From Leifsonia sp. AK011 (GTDB lineage: Bacteria; Actinomycetota; Actinomycetes; Actinomycetales; Microbacteriaceae), in contig NZ_JACCCH010000001.1 of the NCBI RefSeq assembly GCF_013410945.1, forward strand, positions 434,001-498,000: a stretch of 64,000 nucleotides of DNA. The letters run 5' to 3'. The notes under the pieces are model-generated. The model saw only the letters and a program-made list of their open reading frames with translations. It was not told the DNA's origin and searched no databases. Positions 1-7,754 of this stretch are shown here, piece after piece. Every line of letters starts with the position of its first letter. Position 1 is the stretch's first letter. Made by a program: the position numbers and the translations under genes.

Positions 1-1065
1 CTGCCAGCGGGCGAGCACCTCGCCGCGCAGCAGGGCACCGTCCTGGGTCGCGGCGTCAATGCCCGCGTCCGCGGAGGAGAACTCGAGCCGCACCGCCTCG
101 TCGGCCTCGTTGGTCCACGCGAGCTGGGCCGCCCGCGCGGTCGCGATACCGTTCACGCGACGCGCGAGATCCTCCACGGCACCGGTGAGGGTCGCGGCGG
201 CGATCCGCGCGCGCTCCGCTTTGTCGCCCGCGATTCCGGAGAGCCAGTCGCGGATGCCGGCTGCCGCGGCGATCGGCAGCATGCCCGAGTCGTCCAGCGG
301 CTGTTCCGTCACGGTGAAGACCGGTGCGGCTCCGAGACCGCGCTCGGCGAGCATCCTGCCCAAGTCCTCGCGCACGTCGTCGGCAGCGCCAGGCGGCACG
401 CGGTTGAGTACGACTCCCACGGTGATGGCACGGGATGCCGCGTCATCCAGTAATCGCCACGGCACGGCATCCGCGTACCGGTTGGCCGTCGTGACGAAGA
501 GCCACAGGTCGGCTGCTGCGAGCAACTGGTTCGCGAGTGCGCGGTTCTCGTCGGCAACGGAGTCGATGTCGGGGGCGTCGATGATGGCCACCGAGTCGGG
601 GATTCGGTCGTCGGCGAGCAGCACGAGCTCACCGATCCGCGAGGCGTCGGGGGTCTCACCCGCGGTCGACGCCGTCTCTGACGGCCCCGCGAGGCGACCG
701 CGCACGCGCGCGAGTCCCGGCAGGATGCGGTCGGACGCGAACCACCCGGCATCGGTCGGGGCGTGCACGAGGATCGGCTGCCGCGTCGTGGGGCGGATGA
801 CGCCTGCCCGCGTGACGGGAGACCCGACGATCGCGTTGACGATGGTCGACTTCCCGGCGCCCGTGGAACCACCGACCACCGCGAGAAGAGGGGCGTCGAG
901 GTCGGTCAGGCGGGGGCGGATGTAGTCGTCGATCTGCCGCACGGCCGCTGCCGCGGCATCCCGAGCCTCGGGTGCGCCGTCGAGCGGGAGGGGGAGGGCC
1001 ACGTCGCTGAGGGTCGCCCGCACCGCTTCGAGGCGCTCGCGCGCAGTCAGTGCCGGGGGAGTCAC
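1..1065 (-). CDS. Dynamin-like/YfjP-type P-loop GTPase, N-terminal 355 residues (runs off window)
   Basis: Open reading frame on the minus strand from a GTG at 1065 to the window edge without a stop, so the C-terminus is missing. Residues 65-74 read GGSTGAGKST, a classic Walker A (G1) loop. A downstream DAPD (G3-like) follows near residue 160, and NRVP (G4-like) lies further on. The N-terminal 60 residues look helical and charged. This pattern fits the large membrane-associated GTPases that occur as tandem pairs in actinobacteria (dynamin/YfjP group), which are thought to act in membrane or envelope dynamics; the specific role is inference. A DUF1232 gene lies 59 bases upstream on the same strand. 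The GTG has no strong Shine-Dalgarno, so a nearby alternative start is possible. Confidence 0.8.
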   Translation of the reverse strand, partial: MTPPALTARERLEAVRATLSDVALPLPLDGAPEARDAAAAAVRQIDDYIRPRLTDLDAPLLAVVGGSTGAGKSTIVNAIVGSPVTRAGVIRPTTRQPILVHAPTDAGWFASDRILPGLARVRGRLAGPSETASTAGETPDASRIGELVLLADDRIPDSVAIIDAPDIDSVADENRALANQLLAAADLWLFVTTANRYADAVPWRLLDDAASRAITVGVVLNRVPPGAADDVREDLGRMLAERGLGAAPVFTVTEQPLDDSGMLPIAAAAGIRDWLSGIAGDKAERARIAAATLTGAVEDLARRVNGIATARAAQLAWTNEADEAVRLEFSSADAGIDAATQDGALLRGEVLARWQ

Positions 1066-1124
1066 CTATAAAGGATGCCTCAGGTTGGCTGGATTCGCGG
1101 TGGCAGTTTGGTAACGCCTCGAGC

Positions 1125-1349
1125 TCACTCCGCGGGCGGTGGAGGCGGCGTGGTGCCGGGCTGCTGGCCCTTGCCGCCGCTGAGCAGCTTCCAAATGGCG
1201 AAGCCCGCGCCCGCGAAGACCGCCAGGTCGTCGGCGAGGCCGAGCGGACCCGTGAGCAACTCAGGGATCACATCGATCGGCGACACCCCGTAGAGCAGCG
1301 CGCCGATGGCCACGGCCACTGCTGCTGCGATCTGGCGTCCACGGGACAT
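1125..1349 (-). CDS. DUF1232 (YkvA-type) small membrane protein
   Basis: 74 residues. The core YGVSPIDVIPELLTGPLG with following LADDL is the DUF1232 signature (normally PxDLIPDxxP..G..DD). It is flanked by a short hydrophobic N-terminal helix (AAAVAVAIGALLYG) and a second hydrophobic helix (FAGAGFAIWKLLSG), followed by a Pro-rich tail. Proteins of this family are small membrane-associated proteins of unknown biochemical role. The gene reads toward the GTPase gene, 59 bases away, and is divergent from the lipoprotein gene at 1421. Start ATG at 1349 follows directly from the conserved N-terminal helix. Confidence 0.85.
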   Translation of the reverse strand: MSRGRQIAAAVAVAIGALLYGVSPIDVIPELLTGPLGLADDLAVFAGAGFAIWKLLSGGKGQQPGTTPPPPPAE

Positions 1350-1381
1350 GCCCCCAGCCTAGGCGCGACCCCGCGCTTCGC

Positions 1382-1414
1382 TAGTGTGATGAGAAACAAT
1401 CAGCGTGCGAGGAG
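1382..1414 (+). promoter_or_regulatory. Promoter -10 and RBS for septum-formation lipoprotein
   Basis: TAGTGT at 1382-1387 fits the actinobacterial -10 pattern TAnnnT. GAGGAG at 1409-1414 lies six bases before the ATG at 1421. The -35 is not obvious. Confidence 0.45.
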
Positions 1415-1420
1415 ACACCG

Positions 1421-1924
1421 ATGCTCAAACTCACCACTCTCGTTACGACCGCCGCCCTCGCGCTCGTCACGGCAACCGCACTGGCGGGATGCTCCATCGT
1501 CGGGGACCTCCTCGGCCCTGGCTCAGCGGTGAGGGACGACGAGGGCCAGGTTGTAGAAGAGGGAGACGTCGACGTCTTCTCCCTCGCGGTCGGGGACTGC
1601 TTCGACGATGAGGGCAGCTCGGAGGAGATCACCTCGGTGCCGATCGTTCCCTGCGACCAGCCGCACGACAACGAGGTGTTCCACGAGTTCGAGATCACGG
1701 ACGGCGAGTTCCCCGGTGATGACGCCGTCTCCTCCGAAGCCGACGAGAAGTGCGTTGCCGCCTTCGACGCCTTCGCGGGTATCGCCTACGAGGACTCGAC
1801 CCTCGACGTCTTCAGTCTGCGGCCGACGGCGTCGGGCTGGGACCAGGGCGACCGTCTCGTGCAGTGCGCCATCTACGACCCGGCTCAGCAGGTGAGCGGA
1901 ACCCTCAGCAACGCTGCGTACTAG
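1421..1924 (+). CDS. Lipoprotein with septum-formation domain
   Basis: 167 residues. The N-terminus is a lipoprotein signal peptide ending in the lipobox LAGC (Cys at about residue 24), so the mature protein should be anchored to the outer face of the membrane. The mature part has VGDCFDDE, then VPIVPCDQPHDNEVFHEFEI, with paired cysteines and the PHxxEV motif typical of the actinobacterial septum-formation domain family (PF13845-type). A further Cys pair follows. Function in septation is known only by family association. ATG at 1421 follows a GAGGAG Shine-Dalgarno. A strong terminator follows the stop. Confidence 0.8.
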   Translation: MLKLTTLVTTAALALVTATALAGCSIVGDLLGPGSAVRDDEGQVVEEGDVDVFSLAVGDCFDDEGSSEEITSVPIVPCDQPHDNEVFHEFEITDGEFPGDDAVSSEADEKCVAAFDAFAGIAYEDSTLDVFSLRPTASGWDQGDRLVQCAIYDPAQQVSGTLSNAAY

Positions 1925-1942
1925 CGCAGCACCCTCACCAAA

Positions 1943-1988
1943 CGAAATAGAGAAGGCCGCCCCCAGAGGGACGGCCTTCTCTATTTCG
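1943..1988 (+). terminator. Perfect 17-bp hairpin terminator
   Basis: Arms 1943-1959 and 1972-1988 are exact reverse complements around a 12-base loop, with GC-rich centre and AT-rich outer part. It lies 18 bases after the lipoprotein stop and probably terminates that gene. It also abuts a copy of the tRNA-Leu 3' end, so it may originally have served a tRNA on the minus strand. Confidence 0.8.
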
Positions 1989-2008
1989 GTGCGCGAGGGG
2001 GGACTTGA
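1987..2008 (-). pseudogene. 3'-end fragment of tRNA-Leu (22-bp duplicate)
   Basis: The 22 bases at 1987-2008 are identical to 2139-2160, which covers the 3' acceptor strand and part of the T arm of the intact tRNA-Leu(CAG). Identity stops abruptly at 2009. Both copies sit directly beside a terminator hairpin. It is not a functional tRNA. Origin could be recombination, a decayed duplicate tRNA, or an integration scar. Confidence 0.7.
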
Positions 2009-2100
2009 CGCCCAAACTGTGCCGCCGGCCCAGCAAGCTGGTCCGGACTGCGCAGTTCGGGGCCCCGGCCGCTTAAGAGACGCCACCCACGCACGGCATG

Positions 2101-2134
2101 CAAAAAGGCCGCCCCTGACGGGACGACCTTTTTC
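2101..2134 (-). terminator. Terminator of tRNA-Leu
   Basis: Arms 2102-2115 and 2120-2133 pair (two G-U wobbles in the minus-strand RNA) around a 4-base loop, with A/T runs at both ends giving a U-tract in either direction. It lies 8 bases beyond the tRNA 3' end. Confidence 0.75.
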
Positions 2135-2141
2135 CATACGG

Positions 2142-2225
2142 TGCGCGAGGGGGGACTTGAACCCCCATGCCCTCACGGGCACACGGACCTGAACCGTGCG
2201 CGTCTGCCAATTTCGCCACTCGCGC
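2142..2225 (-). tRNA. tRNA-Leu (anticodon CAG)
   Basis: The minus strand folds into an 84-nt class II tRNA. Acceptor GCGCGAG (2225-2219) pairs with CTCGCGC (2149-2143). The anticodon CAG corresponds to 2191-2189, there is a long variable arm, and the T arm contains GGTTCAAGTCC. The discriminator base is A (2142). CC follows, but the terminal A of CCA is not encoded, consistent with the CCA-adding enzyme encoded at 55560. Confidence 0.95.
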
Positions 2226-2255
2226 GTACCAGCTAGCGAGATTACCACAGCGCCC

Positions 2256-2327
2256 AACCCCCGCGAGAAGCCACTTATCGGGCCGAAGCGCACCGGAAGC
2301 CGCATAAAGTGGCTTTTCGCGGGGGTT
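2256..2327. repeat. Long inverted repeat upstream of fhaA
   Basis: Arms 2256-2278 and 2304-2327 pair over about 23 bp with one mismatch and one unpaired T, around a 25-base loop that is itself GC-rich. It lies between the tRNA-Leu and fhaA promoters. No U-tract follows, so an ordinary terminator is not an obvious explanation. Confidence 0.7.
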
Positions 2328-2382
2328 CCAGCGGGCGGACAGCGGGAACGTCACCGAGGAGGGGGTTCTCAGGGCCAGCGGC

Positions 2383-2388
2383 TAACAT
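2383..2388 (+). promoter_or_regulatory. Candidate -10 element for the fhaA operon
   Basis: TAACAT matches TAnnnT and would start transcription near 2395, giving a leader of about 29 bases with GGGGAGAG at 2414-2419 as Shine-Dalgarno. Confidence 0.4.
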
Positions 2389-2423
2389 CGTAGAAACCGG
2401 CAGCGGCGATCACGGGGAGAGCC

Positions 2424-3155
2424 TTGGGACTACTGGACAGCTTCGAGCGAGGTCTTGAACGCGCCGTCAACGGCGCGTTCGCCAAGACCTTTAAGAGCGG
2501 TCTGCAGCCTGTGGAGATCACAGCGGCACTCCGCCGCGAACTCGACACGAAGGCTGCAGTCGTCTCACGCGACCGCATCCTCGTGCCCAACAAGTTCACC
2601 GTGAAGCTCAGCCCCGTCGACTACGAACGGATGTCAGGGCTAGGCCCGGCACTCATCGACGAACTCGTCGACCTGGTACAACGGCACGCCCGCACCCAGC
2701 GGTACTCCTTCGCGGGAGGCATCTCGGTCGCGCTGGCCGAGGATCGCCGCCTCTCCCAGGGCATGATCGAGATCCAGTCGGTGAACGTGCAGGGCGCAGT
2801 CACGTGGACGCCCGTGCTCGAGATCAACGGCACGCGGCATCCGATCACCCGTTCCCGCACCATCATCGGGCGCGGCAGCGACGCAGACATCACCGTCGAC
2901 GACACCGGAATATCCCGCAAGCACGTCGAAGTTCTCTGGGATGGCACCCGCGCCCAGGTCAACGATCTGGGGTCAACGAACGGCTCCAAGCTCAACGGTG
3001 CACCGGTTGCTCGCGCACCGCTGACGCCCGATTCCGTCATCGACATCGGTCGAACGCGTATCGTGTTCCGGGTGCTCGCCCAGTCCGCCGCCGTCGATCC
3101 GCCGCAGAACTCGCCGGTGAGCGATGAGACGAGCTGGTTGGGCGGCCTCCAGTGA
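2424..3155 (+). CDS. fhaA: FhaA, DUF3662 and FHA domain protein
   Basis: 243 residues. The N-terminal half (about 1-120) is the DUF3662 domain (MGLLDSFERGLERAVNGAF; later QPVEITAALRREL and VSRDRILVPN). The C-terminal half (about 140-225) is an FHA fold with RSRTIIGRGSDADI, SRKHVEV and DLGSTNGSKLNG, the phosphothreonine-binding motifs. In mycobacteria FhaA reads PknB phosphorylation of the MurJ-like protein and restrains peptidoglycan synthesis; the same role is inferred here. It is the first gene of the fhaA-fhaB-pstP-rodA-pbpA-pknA-pknB operon. The start is TTG with a GGGGAGAG RBS five bases upstream, giving the conserved MGLLDSFE N-terminus. Its stop overlaps the fhaB start by four bases. 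Confidence 0.93.
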   Translation: MGLLDSFERGLERAVNGAFAKTFKSGLQPVEITAALRRELDTKAAVVSRDRILVPNKFTVKLSPVDYERMSGLGPALIDELVDLVQRHARTQRYSFAGGISVALAEDRRLSQGMIEIQSVNVQGAVTWTPVLEINGTRHPITRSRTIIGRGSDADITVDDTGISRKHVEVLWDGTRAQVNDLGSTNGSKLNGAPVARAPLTPDSVIDIGRTRIVFRVLAQSAAVDPPQNSPVSDETSWLGGLQ

Positions 3156-3652
3156 CCGAGATCAGCGAACTCACTCTCCTCGTTCTGCGCATCGCGTTTC
3201 TCGCGGTGCTGTGGGGTTTCGTTTTCGCAATCGTCTACGCACTGCGTAGCGACCTCTTCGGCCAGAAGGTGCGCCGGATGCCCGCTGCCCCCGGCGCCGG
3301 CACCACGGCTCCGGCCCCACGCGCCCAGGCTCCCCGCCCGGCCGCCCCCCGGGGGCCGGTGTTCGCCACACGTCTCGTCATCACCTCCGGTGCCAAGGAG
3401 GGCCTCGAGATCGTGCTCCCCGAGGAACAGCTGACGATCGGCCGGTCGAGCGAGTCCGGTCTCGTCATCCGCGACGACTACACCTCGACCCACCACGCGC
3501 GCCTCCTCCGCTGGCCCGACGGTTGGGTCGTCCAGGATCTCGATTCCACGAACGGAACGTTCCTCGACGGCAACCGCATCATCGTTCCCACGGTCATCCC
3601 GCTCGGCGCCACGGTGCGCATCGGCACGACGAGCTTCGAACTGCGGCGGTAA
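3152..3652 (+). CDS. fhaB: FhaB/FipA, membrane-anchored FHA protein
   Basis: 166 residues. An N-terminal membrane helix (about residues 5-30, LTLLVLRIAFLAVLWGFVFA) is followed by a Pro/Ala-rich linker, then a C-terminal FHA domain (about 70-166) with LTIGRSSESG, STHHARL and DLDSTNGTFLDG. In mycobacteria the FhaB/FipA protein links Ser/Thr kinase signalling to the division apparatus. The GTG start lies in the GTGA overlap with the fhaA stop, indicating translational coupling. Confidence 0.92.
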   Translation: MTEISELTLLVLRIAFLAVLWGFVFAIVYALRSDLFGQKVRRMPAAPGAGTTAPAPRAQAPRPAAPRGPVFATRLVITSGAKEGLEIVLPEEQLTIGRSSESGLVIRDDYTSTHHARLLRWPDGWVVQDLDSTNGTFLDGNRIIVPTVIPLGATVRIGTTSFELRR

Positions 3653-3656
3653 CCCG

Positions 3657-4895
3657 GTGTCACGCAGCGCAGCGGCCTCCCACGTCGGCAAGGTCCGCGC
3701 CAACAACCAGGACAGCGCCTACGCCGGGCGCTATCTCTTCGTTGTGGCCGATGGGATGGGTGGCCACGCTGGCGGCGATGTCGCCTCGGCGATCGCGACC
3801 AAGCGCATTGCGGAAACCGACCAGCAGTACACCTCCCCCAATGACGCCGAGTTCGCGCTCAAGTCGGCACTCCTCTCCGCCAATTCGCTCCTGGCCGAGA
3901 CCGTGTTCGAGCACAACGAACTGACCGGCATGGGCACAACCGTCAGCAGCATGGTGCGTGTGGGCGACAAGGTCGTCATCGCGCACATCGGCGACTCCCG
4001 CATCTACCTCGTGCGCGACGGCGCCATGGAGCAGGTCACCGCGGACCACACCTTCGTGCAGCGTCTCGTCGACAGCGGCCGGATCACCGCGGAGGAAGCC
4101 GCCGTGCACCCCCGGCGCTCGGTACTCATGCGTGTGCTCGGCGACGTCGATGCCTCCCCCGAGATCGACACTGCCGTGCTCGAGACCCGCCCCGGCGATC
4201 GCTGGCTGCTCTGCTCCGACGGACTCTCGAGCTACGTTCCGGAGGAGCGCATCCTCGCGGTACTCAAGACCGTGCCCTCGGCCCGCGACGCTGCGGATCG
4301 TCTCGTCAAGGAGAGCCTCGACCAGGGTGCGCCCGACAACGTGACGGTCGTCGTCGTGGATGTGGACGACGTGGATGACGCGTCCTTCGAGTCCCCCACG
4401 ACCGTCGGCTCCGCCGCCCTCCCGTTGATGTTCGGCGGCGAGATCGAGCGACGTGCACTGCGCCTGCCGAGCCTGCTGCTGCATCCACTCAAGGCCACCC
4501 CGCCGGAGGACAGCCACTTCGAGCCGGAGTCTGACGACTACCTCGCGGCGCTCATCCAGGAGGACCGCAAGCGTGCCAGGCGTCGCCGCATCACGTGGCT
4601 GGTCTTCCTCGGCCTGGTTGTCGCCGCCCTCGTGTTCGCCGCGCTCCTCGGTTACCAGTTCACGCAGCGCCACTACTTCGTGGGCGACGTCGATGGGCGC
4701 GTGGCGATCTTCCAGGGTGTGCAGCAGGACATCGGCCCCATCGAGCTCTCCCACGTCTACGAGGAGACCACGATCCTGCTCGACCAGTTGCCGCCCTACT
4801 ACCGCGGACAGGTCGAGGCCACACTGAACGCCTCAGACCTGGAGGACGCGAGACGAATCGTCGAGGAGCTTGCGGATGCCCGCCTCGAACGCTGA
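3657..4895 (+). CDS. pstP: PstP, PP2C-type Ser/Thr protein phosphatase
   Basis: 412 residues. The PP2C catalytic domain (about 1-240) shows the metal-binding set: NNQDSAYAG, VADGMGGHAGGDVAS, TGMGTTVSS, IGDSRIYLVRDG, CSDGLSSYV and APDNVTVVVVD. A linker leads to a single membrane helix at about 311-332 and an extracytoplasmic tail of about 80 residues. It removes phosphates added by PknA/PknB and their substrates. The GTG start is two bases after the fhaB stop. The rodA ATG lies within its 3' end. Confidence 0.95.
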   Translation: MSRSAAASHVGKVRANNQDSAYAGRYLFVVADGMGGHAGGDVASAIATKRIAETDQQYTSPNDAEFALKSALLSANSLLAETVFEHNELTGMGTTVSSMVRVGDKVVIAHIGDSRIYLVRDGAMEQVTADHTFVQRLVDSGRITAEEAAVHPRRSVLMRVLGDVDASPEIDTAVLETRPGDRWLLCSDGLSSYVPEERILAVLKTVPSARDAADRLVKESLDQGAPDNVTVVVVDVDDVDDASFESPTTVGSAALPLMFGGEIERRALRLPSLLLHPLKATPPEDSHFEPESDDYLAALIQEDRKRARRRRITWLVFLGLVVAALVFAALLGYQFTQRHYFVGDVDGRVAIFQGVQQDIGPIELSHVYEETTILLDQLPPYYRGQVEATLNASDLEDARRIVEELADARLER

Positions 4896-6300
4896 TTCGC
4901 CCATCTCGACGTTCACGTCGACGATCCGCCTCAAGCTGCGGGAGCCCGCGCGGCTCCGCAACGTCGAGCTGCTGCTCGTGCTCTTCGCGCTCGTCATCGT
5001 GTTCTCGGCGGTCGTGCTCGTCGAACTCGGCGCCATCGGCCAGATCCAGCCGGGCATCCTCTCCCTCGTCGGGGTGCTCGCCGTCCTCATCCTCGGCATC
5101 CACGTGACCCTGCGTCTGGTCGCGCGCGAAGCCGACCCGCTCATCCTGCCCATCATCACCGTGCTCAACGGCATGGGCATCGCGATGATCTACCGTCTCG
5201 ACCTCGCCGAGGGATACGAGGGCTGGGACAGCGCGGGTGTTCGCCAGATCGTGTGGACGGGCATCGCCATCGTCATCGCCGGCGCTGTGCTGCTGATCGT
5301 GCGCAACCACCGCGTGCTCCAGCGCTACCGTTTCATCGCGATGTTCAGCGGCATCCTGCTGCTTCTCCTGCCCATGCTCCCGGTGATCGGCAGCGAGCGG
5401 AACGGCGCGCGCCTCTGGATCGAGCTCGGTCCCTTCTCGTTCCAGCCGGGTGAGCTCGGCAAGGTCGCACTCGCGATCTTCTTCGCCGGCTACCTCGTCA
5501 CCGCGCGCGATTCGCTCTCGATGGTCGGTCGCAAGTTCCTCGGGATGCAACTGCCCAGGGCGCGGGACCTGGGCCCGATCCTCGTGGTCTTCGCCGCCTC
5601 GATGCTGGTTCTCGTCGTGCAGCGGGACCTCGGCACGGCGCTGCTGTACTTCGGCCTCTTCCTCGTCATGCTCTACGTCGCGACCGGCCGCTCGAGCTGG
5701 GTCGTGCTCGGTCTCTCGCTGTTCGTGCTGGGCGCGTTCGTGGCGAGCCGCACGCTCAGCTACGTCGGCGGCCGGGTCGACGCCTGGCTCGACCCGTTCA
5801 ATCCGGAGAACTTCGAGGCCATCGGCGGCAGCTATCAGCTCGTTCAGGGGCTGTTCGGCCTGGCGGCCGGTGGACTCATCGGCACGGGGCTGGGTCGTGG
5901 ACGACCGGACATCACTCCCCTCGCGGAGAGCGACTACATCATCGCGGCGCTCGGCGAGGAGATCGGTCTCATCGGACTCTTCGCGATCCTCGCGCTCTAC
6001 CTGCTCTTCGTGGCTCGCGGCTTCCGTATCGGGTTCGCGGGGCAGGACGACTTCGGGCGACTACTCGGCGTCGGTCTCGCCTTCGTCATCGCGCTGCAGG
6101 TCTTCGTCGTGATCGGTGGCGTCACCCGCGTCATCCCCCTCACCGGTCTCACGACGCCGTTCCTCGCGGCGGGTGGTTCGTCACTCGTGGCGAACTGGAT
6201 CATCGCCGCGCTCCTGCTTCGGCTCTCGGACTCCGTGCGCAACCAGCCGCTGCTGGTCATCGACAAGGCCGTGGAGGACAGGCTGGTGGTGGGCCAGTGA
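4876..6300 (+). CDS. rodA: RodA, SEDS-family peptidoglycan glycosyltransferase
   Basis: 474 residues, polytopic, about ten hydrophobic segments. The SEDS signature region NGARLWIELGPFSFQPGELGK is present, plus GLGRGRPDITPLAESDYI and the C-terminal GLTTPFLAAGGSSLVANWI typical of RodA/FtsW. It polymerises lipid II into glycan strands with its partner transpeptidase PbpA encoded next. ATG 4876 is preferred because GAGGAG (4863-4868) lies seven bases upstream; a TTG at 4870 would leave only one base. The start overlaps the pstP end by 20 bases. Confidence 0.93.
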   Translation: MPASNADSPISTFTSTIRLKLREPARLRNVELLLVLFALVIVFSAVVLVELGAIGQIQPGILSLVGVLAVLILGIHVTLRLVAREADPLILPIITVLNGMGIAMIYRLDLAEGYEGWDSAGVRQIVWTGIAIVIAGAVLLIVRNHRVLQRYRFIAMFSGILLLLLPMLPVIGSERNGARLWIELGPFSFQPGELGKVALAIFFAGYLVTARDSLSMVGRKFLGMQLPRARDLGPILVVFAASMLVLVVQRDLGTALLYFGLFLVMLYVATGRSSWVVLGLSLFVLGAFVASRTLSYVGGRVDAWLDPFNPENFEAIGGSYQLVQGLFGLAAGGLIGTGLGRGRPDITPLAESDYIIAALGEEIGLIGLFAILALYLLFVARGFRIGFAGQDDFGRLLGVGLAFVIALQVFVVIGGVTRVIPLTGLTTPFLAAGGSSLVANWIIAALLLRLSDSVRNQPLLVIDKAVEDRLVVGQ

Positions 6301-7754
6301 ACAAGGAACTCAAGCGCGTCAGCATCGTGGTCCTCGCGATGTTCCTCGCCCTCTTCACGTCGACGATGCTCATCCAGGTTGTCACCTCGGATGGGCTGCG
6401 CGCGGACGATCGCAACACGCGCACCCTCTACGCGAGCTACTCGGCCGAGCGCGGTCCGATCCTCGTCGACGGCCAGCCGATCGCGGAGTCGGTCCCGACG
6501 GACGACGAGTACAAGTTCCAGCGCACGTACACGAACCCGCTGCTCTATGCGCCCGTGACCGGCTATTTCACTCTCAACCAGGGCAACACCGGCATCGAGG
6601 GCGCGCTCAACGATTACCTCTCCGGCACGTCGAACTCGCAGTTCCTCGACGGCATCAACGCGATCCTGACCGGCCAGAACCCCAAGGGCGCCTCGGTCGA
6701 ACTGACGATCGACTCGGCCGTGCAGCAGGCGGCCTGGGATGCCCTCGGCGAGCAGAGCGGTGCGGTGATCGCGATCCGCCCCAAGACGGGCGAGATCATC
6801 GCCATGGTCTCCAAGCCGACGTTCGACCCGAACCTCCTGGCCGTTCACGACAGCGAGCAGGTCATCGCGGCGTACAACGCCCTGCTGGATGACCCGGCCG
6901 GCCCGCTCTTCAACAGAACACTCGCCGGCAACCTCAACCCGCCTGGCTCCACCTTCAAGCTCGTGGTCGCCTCCGCAGCCCTCGAGTCCGGCAACTACAC
7001 CCCGCAGTCGGAGTTCCCTAACCCCGCCCAGCTGCAACTGCCCGAGAGCGACAACGTCATCACCAACTCTGGCGGCGATGACTGCGGCGGCACGGCCACC
7101 GTGCCGCTTGCACGCGCGCTGAGCCTGTCGTGCAACATCCCGTTCGCCGAACTGGGTCTGGAGCTCGGTGACCAGACCATCCGCGAGCAGGCCGACAAAT
7201 TCGGGTTCAACGAGTCCATCGATGTGCCGCTCGAGTCGACCCCCAGCACCTACCCCCGCGCGCTGGACGATCCCTCCACGATGCTCTCGGCCTTCGGACA
7301 GGGAACGAACGTGCGGGCCTCGCCCCTGCAGATGGCCATGGTGTCGATGGCGATCGCCAACGGCGGTTCGCTCATGAAGCCGAATCTCGTCGAGAGGATT
7401 CTCTCGTCGGATCTGCGGGTGCTGGAGCAGCTCGAACCGGAGTTGTACCGGGAGGCGATGAGCCAGCAGACAGCCGCGGAGATCACCCAGATGATGGTCG
7501 ACTCGGTCGCGAACGGCGCGGCCAGTAATGCCAGAATAGACGGAGTCGATGTCGCGGGTAAGACGGGCACAGCGGAGAACGGCGAGGGTGAGCCATATAC
7601 CCTCTGGTTCACCGGTTTTGCCCCGGCAAATGACCCACAGGTTGCAGTCGCAGTCGTCGTGGAGAACGGAGGCGGGCTTGGCCAGTCCGGCTCGGGAAAC
7701 CAGGTCGCTGCACCAATCGCACAAACAGTACTTGAGGCGGTGCTATTCAAATGA
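6297..7754 (+). CDS. pbpA: PbpA, class B penicillin-binding protein
   Basis: 485 residues. An N-terminal membrane helix (about 8-28) is followed by a PBP dimerisation region and a transpeptidase domain. Catalytic motifs are STFK (Ser about 218), SCN (Ser about 278) and KTGT (Lys about 422). It crosslinks the strands made by RodA. The GTG start sits in the GTGA overlap with the rodA stop, and its own stop overlaps the next kinase start by four bases (ATGA), so the cluster is translationally coupled. Confidence 0.95.
   Translation: MNKELKRVSIVVLAMFLALFTSTMLIQVVTSDGLRADDRNTRTLYASYSAERGPILVDGQPIAESVPTDDEYKFQRTYTNPLLYAPVTGYFTLNQGNTGIEGALNDYLSGTSNSQFLDGINAILTGQNPKGASVELTIDSAVQQAAWDALGEQSGAVIAIRPKTGEIIAMVSKPTFDPNLLAVHDSEQVIAAYNALLDDPAGPLFNRTLAGNLNPPGSTFKLVVASAALESGNYTPQSEFPNPAQLQLPESDNVITNSGGDDCGGTATVPLARALSLSCNIPFAELGLELGDQTIREQADKFGFNESIDVPLESTPSTYPRALDDPSTMLSAFGQGTNVRASPLQMAMVSMAIANGGSLMKPNLVERILSSDLRVLEQLEPELYREAMSQQTAAEITQMMVDSVANGAASNARIDGVDVAGKTGTAENGEGEPYTLWFTGFAPANDPQVAVAVVVENGGGLGQSGSGNQVAAPIAQTVLEAVLFK

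Noticed and set aside
3660-4754. Antisense frame over pstP
   Set aside because: The PP2C signatures are clear on the other strand.
5997-7724. 575-residue open frame antisense to rodA/pbpA
   Set aside because: It lies opposite well-supported genes with intact catalytic motifs and lacks family motifs and an RBS.
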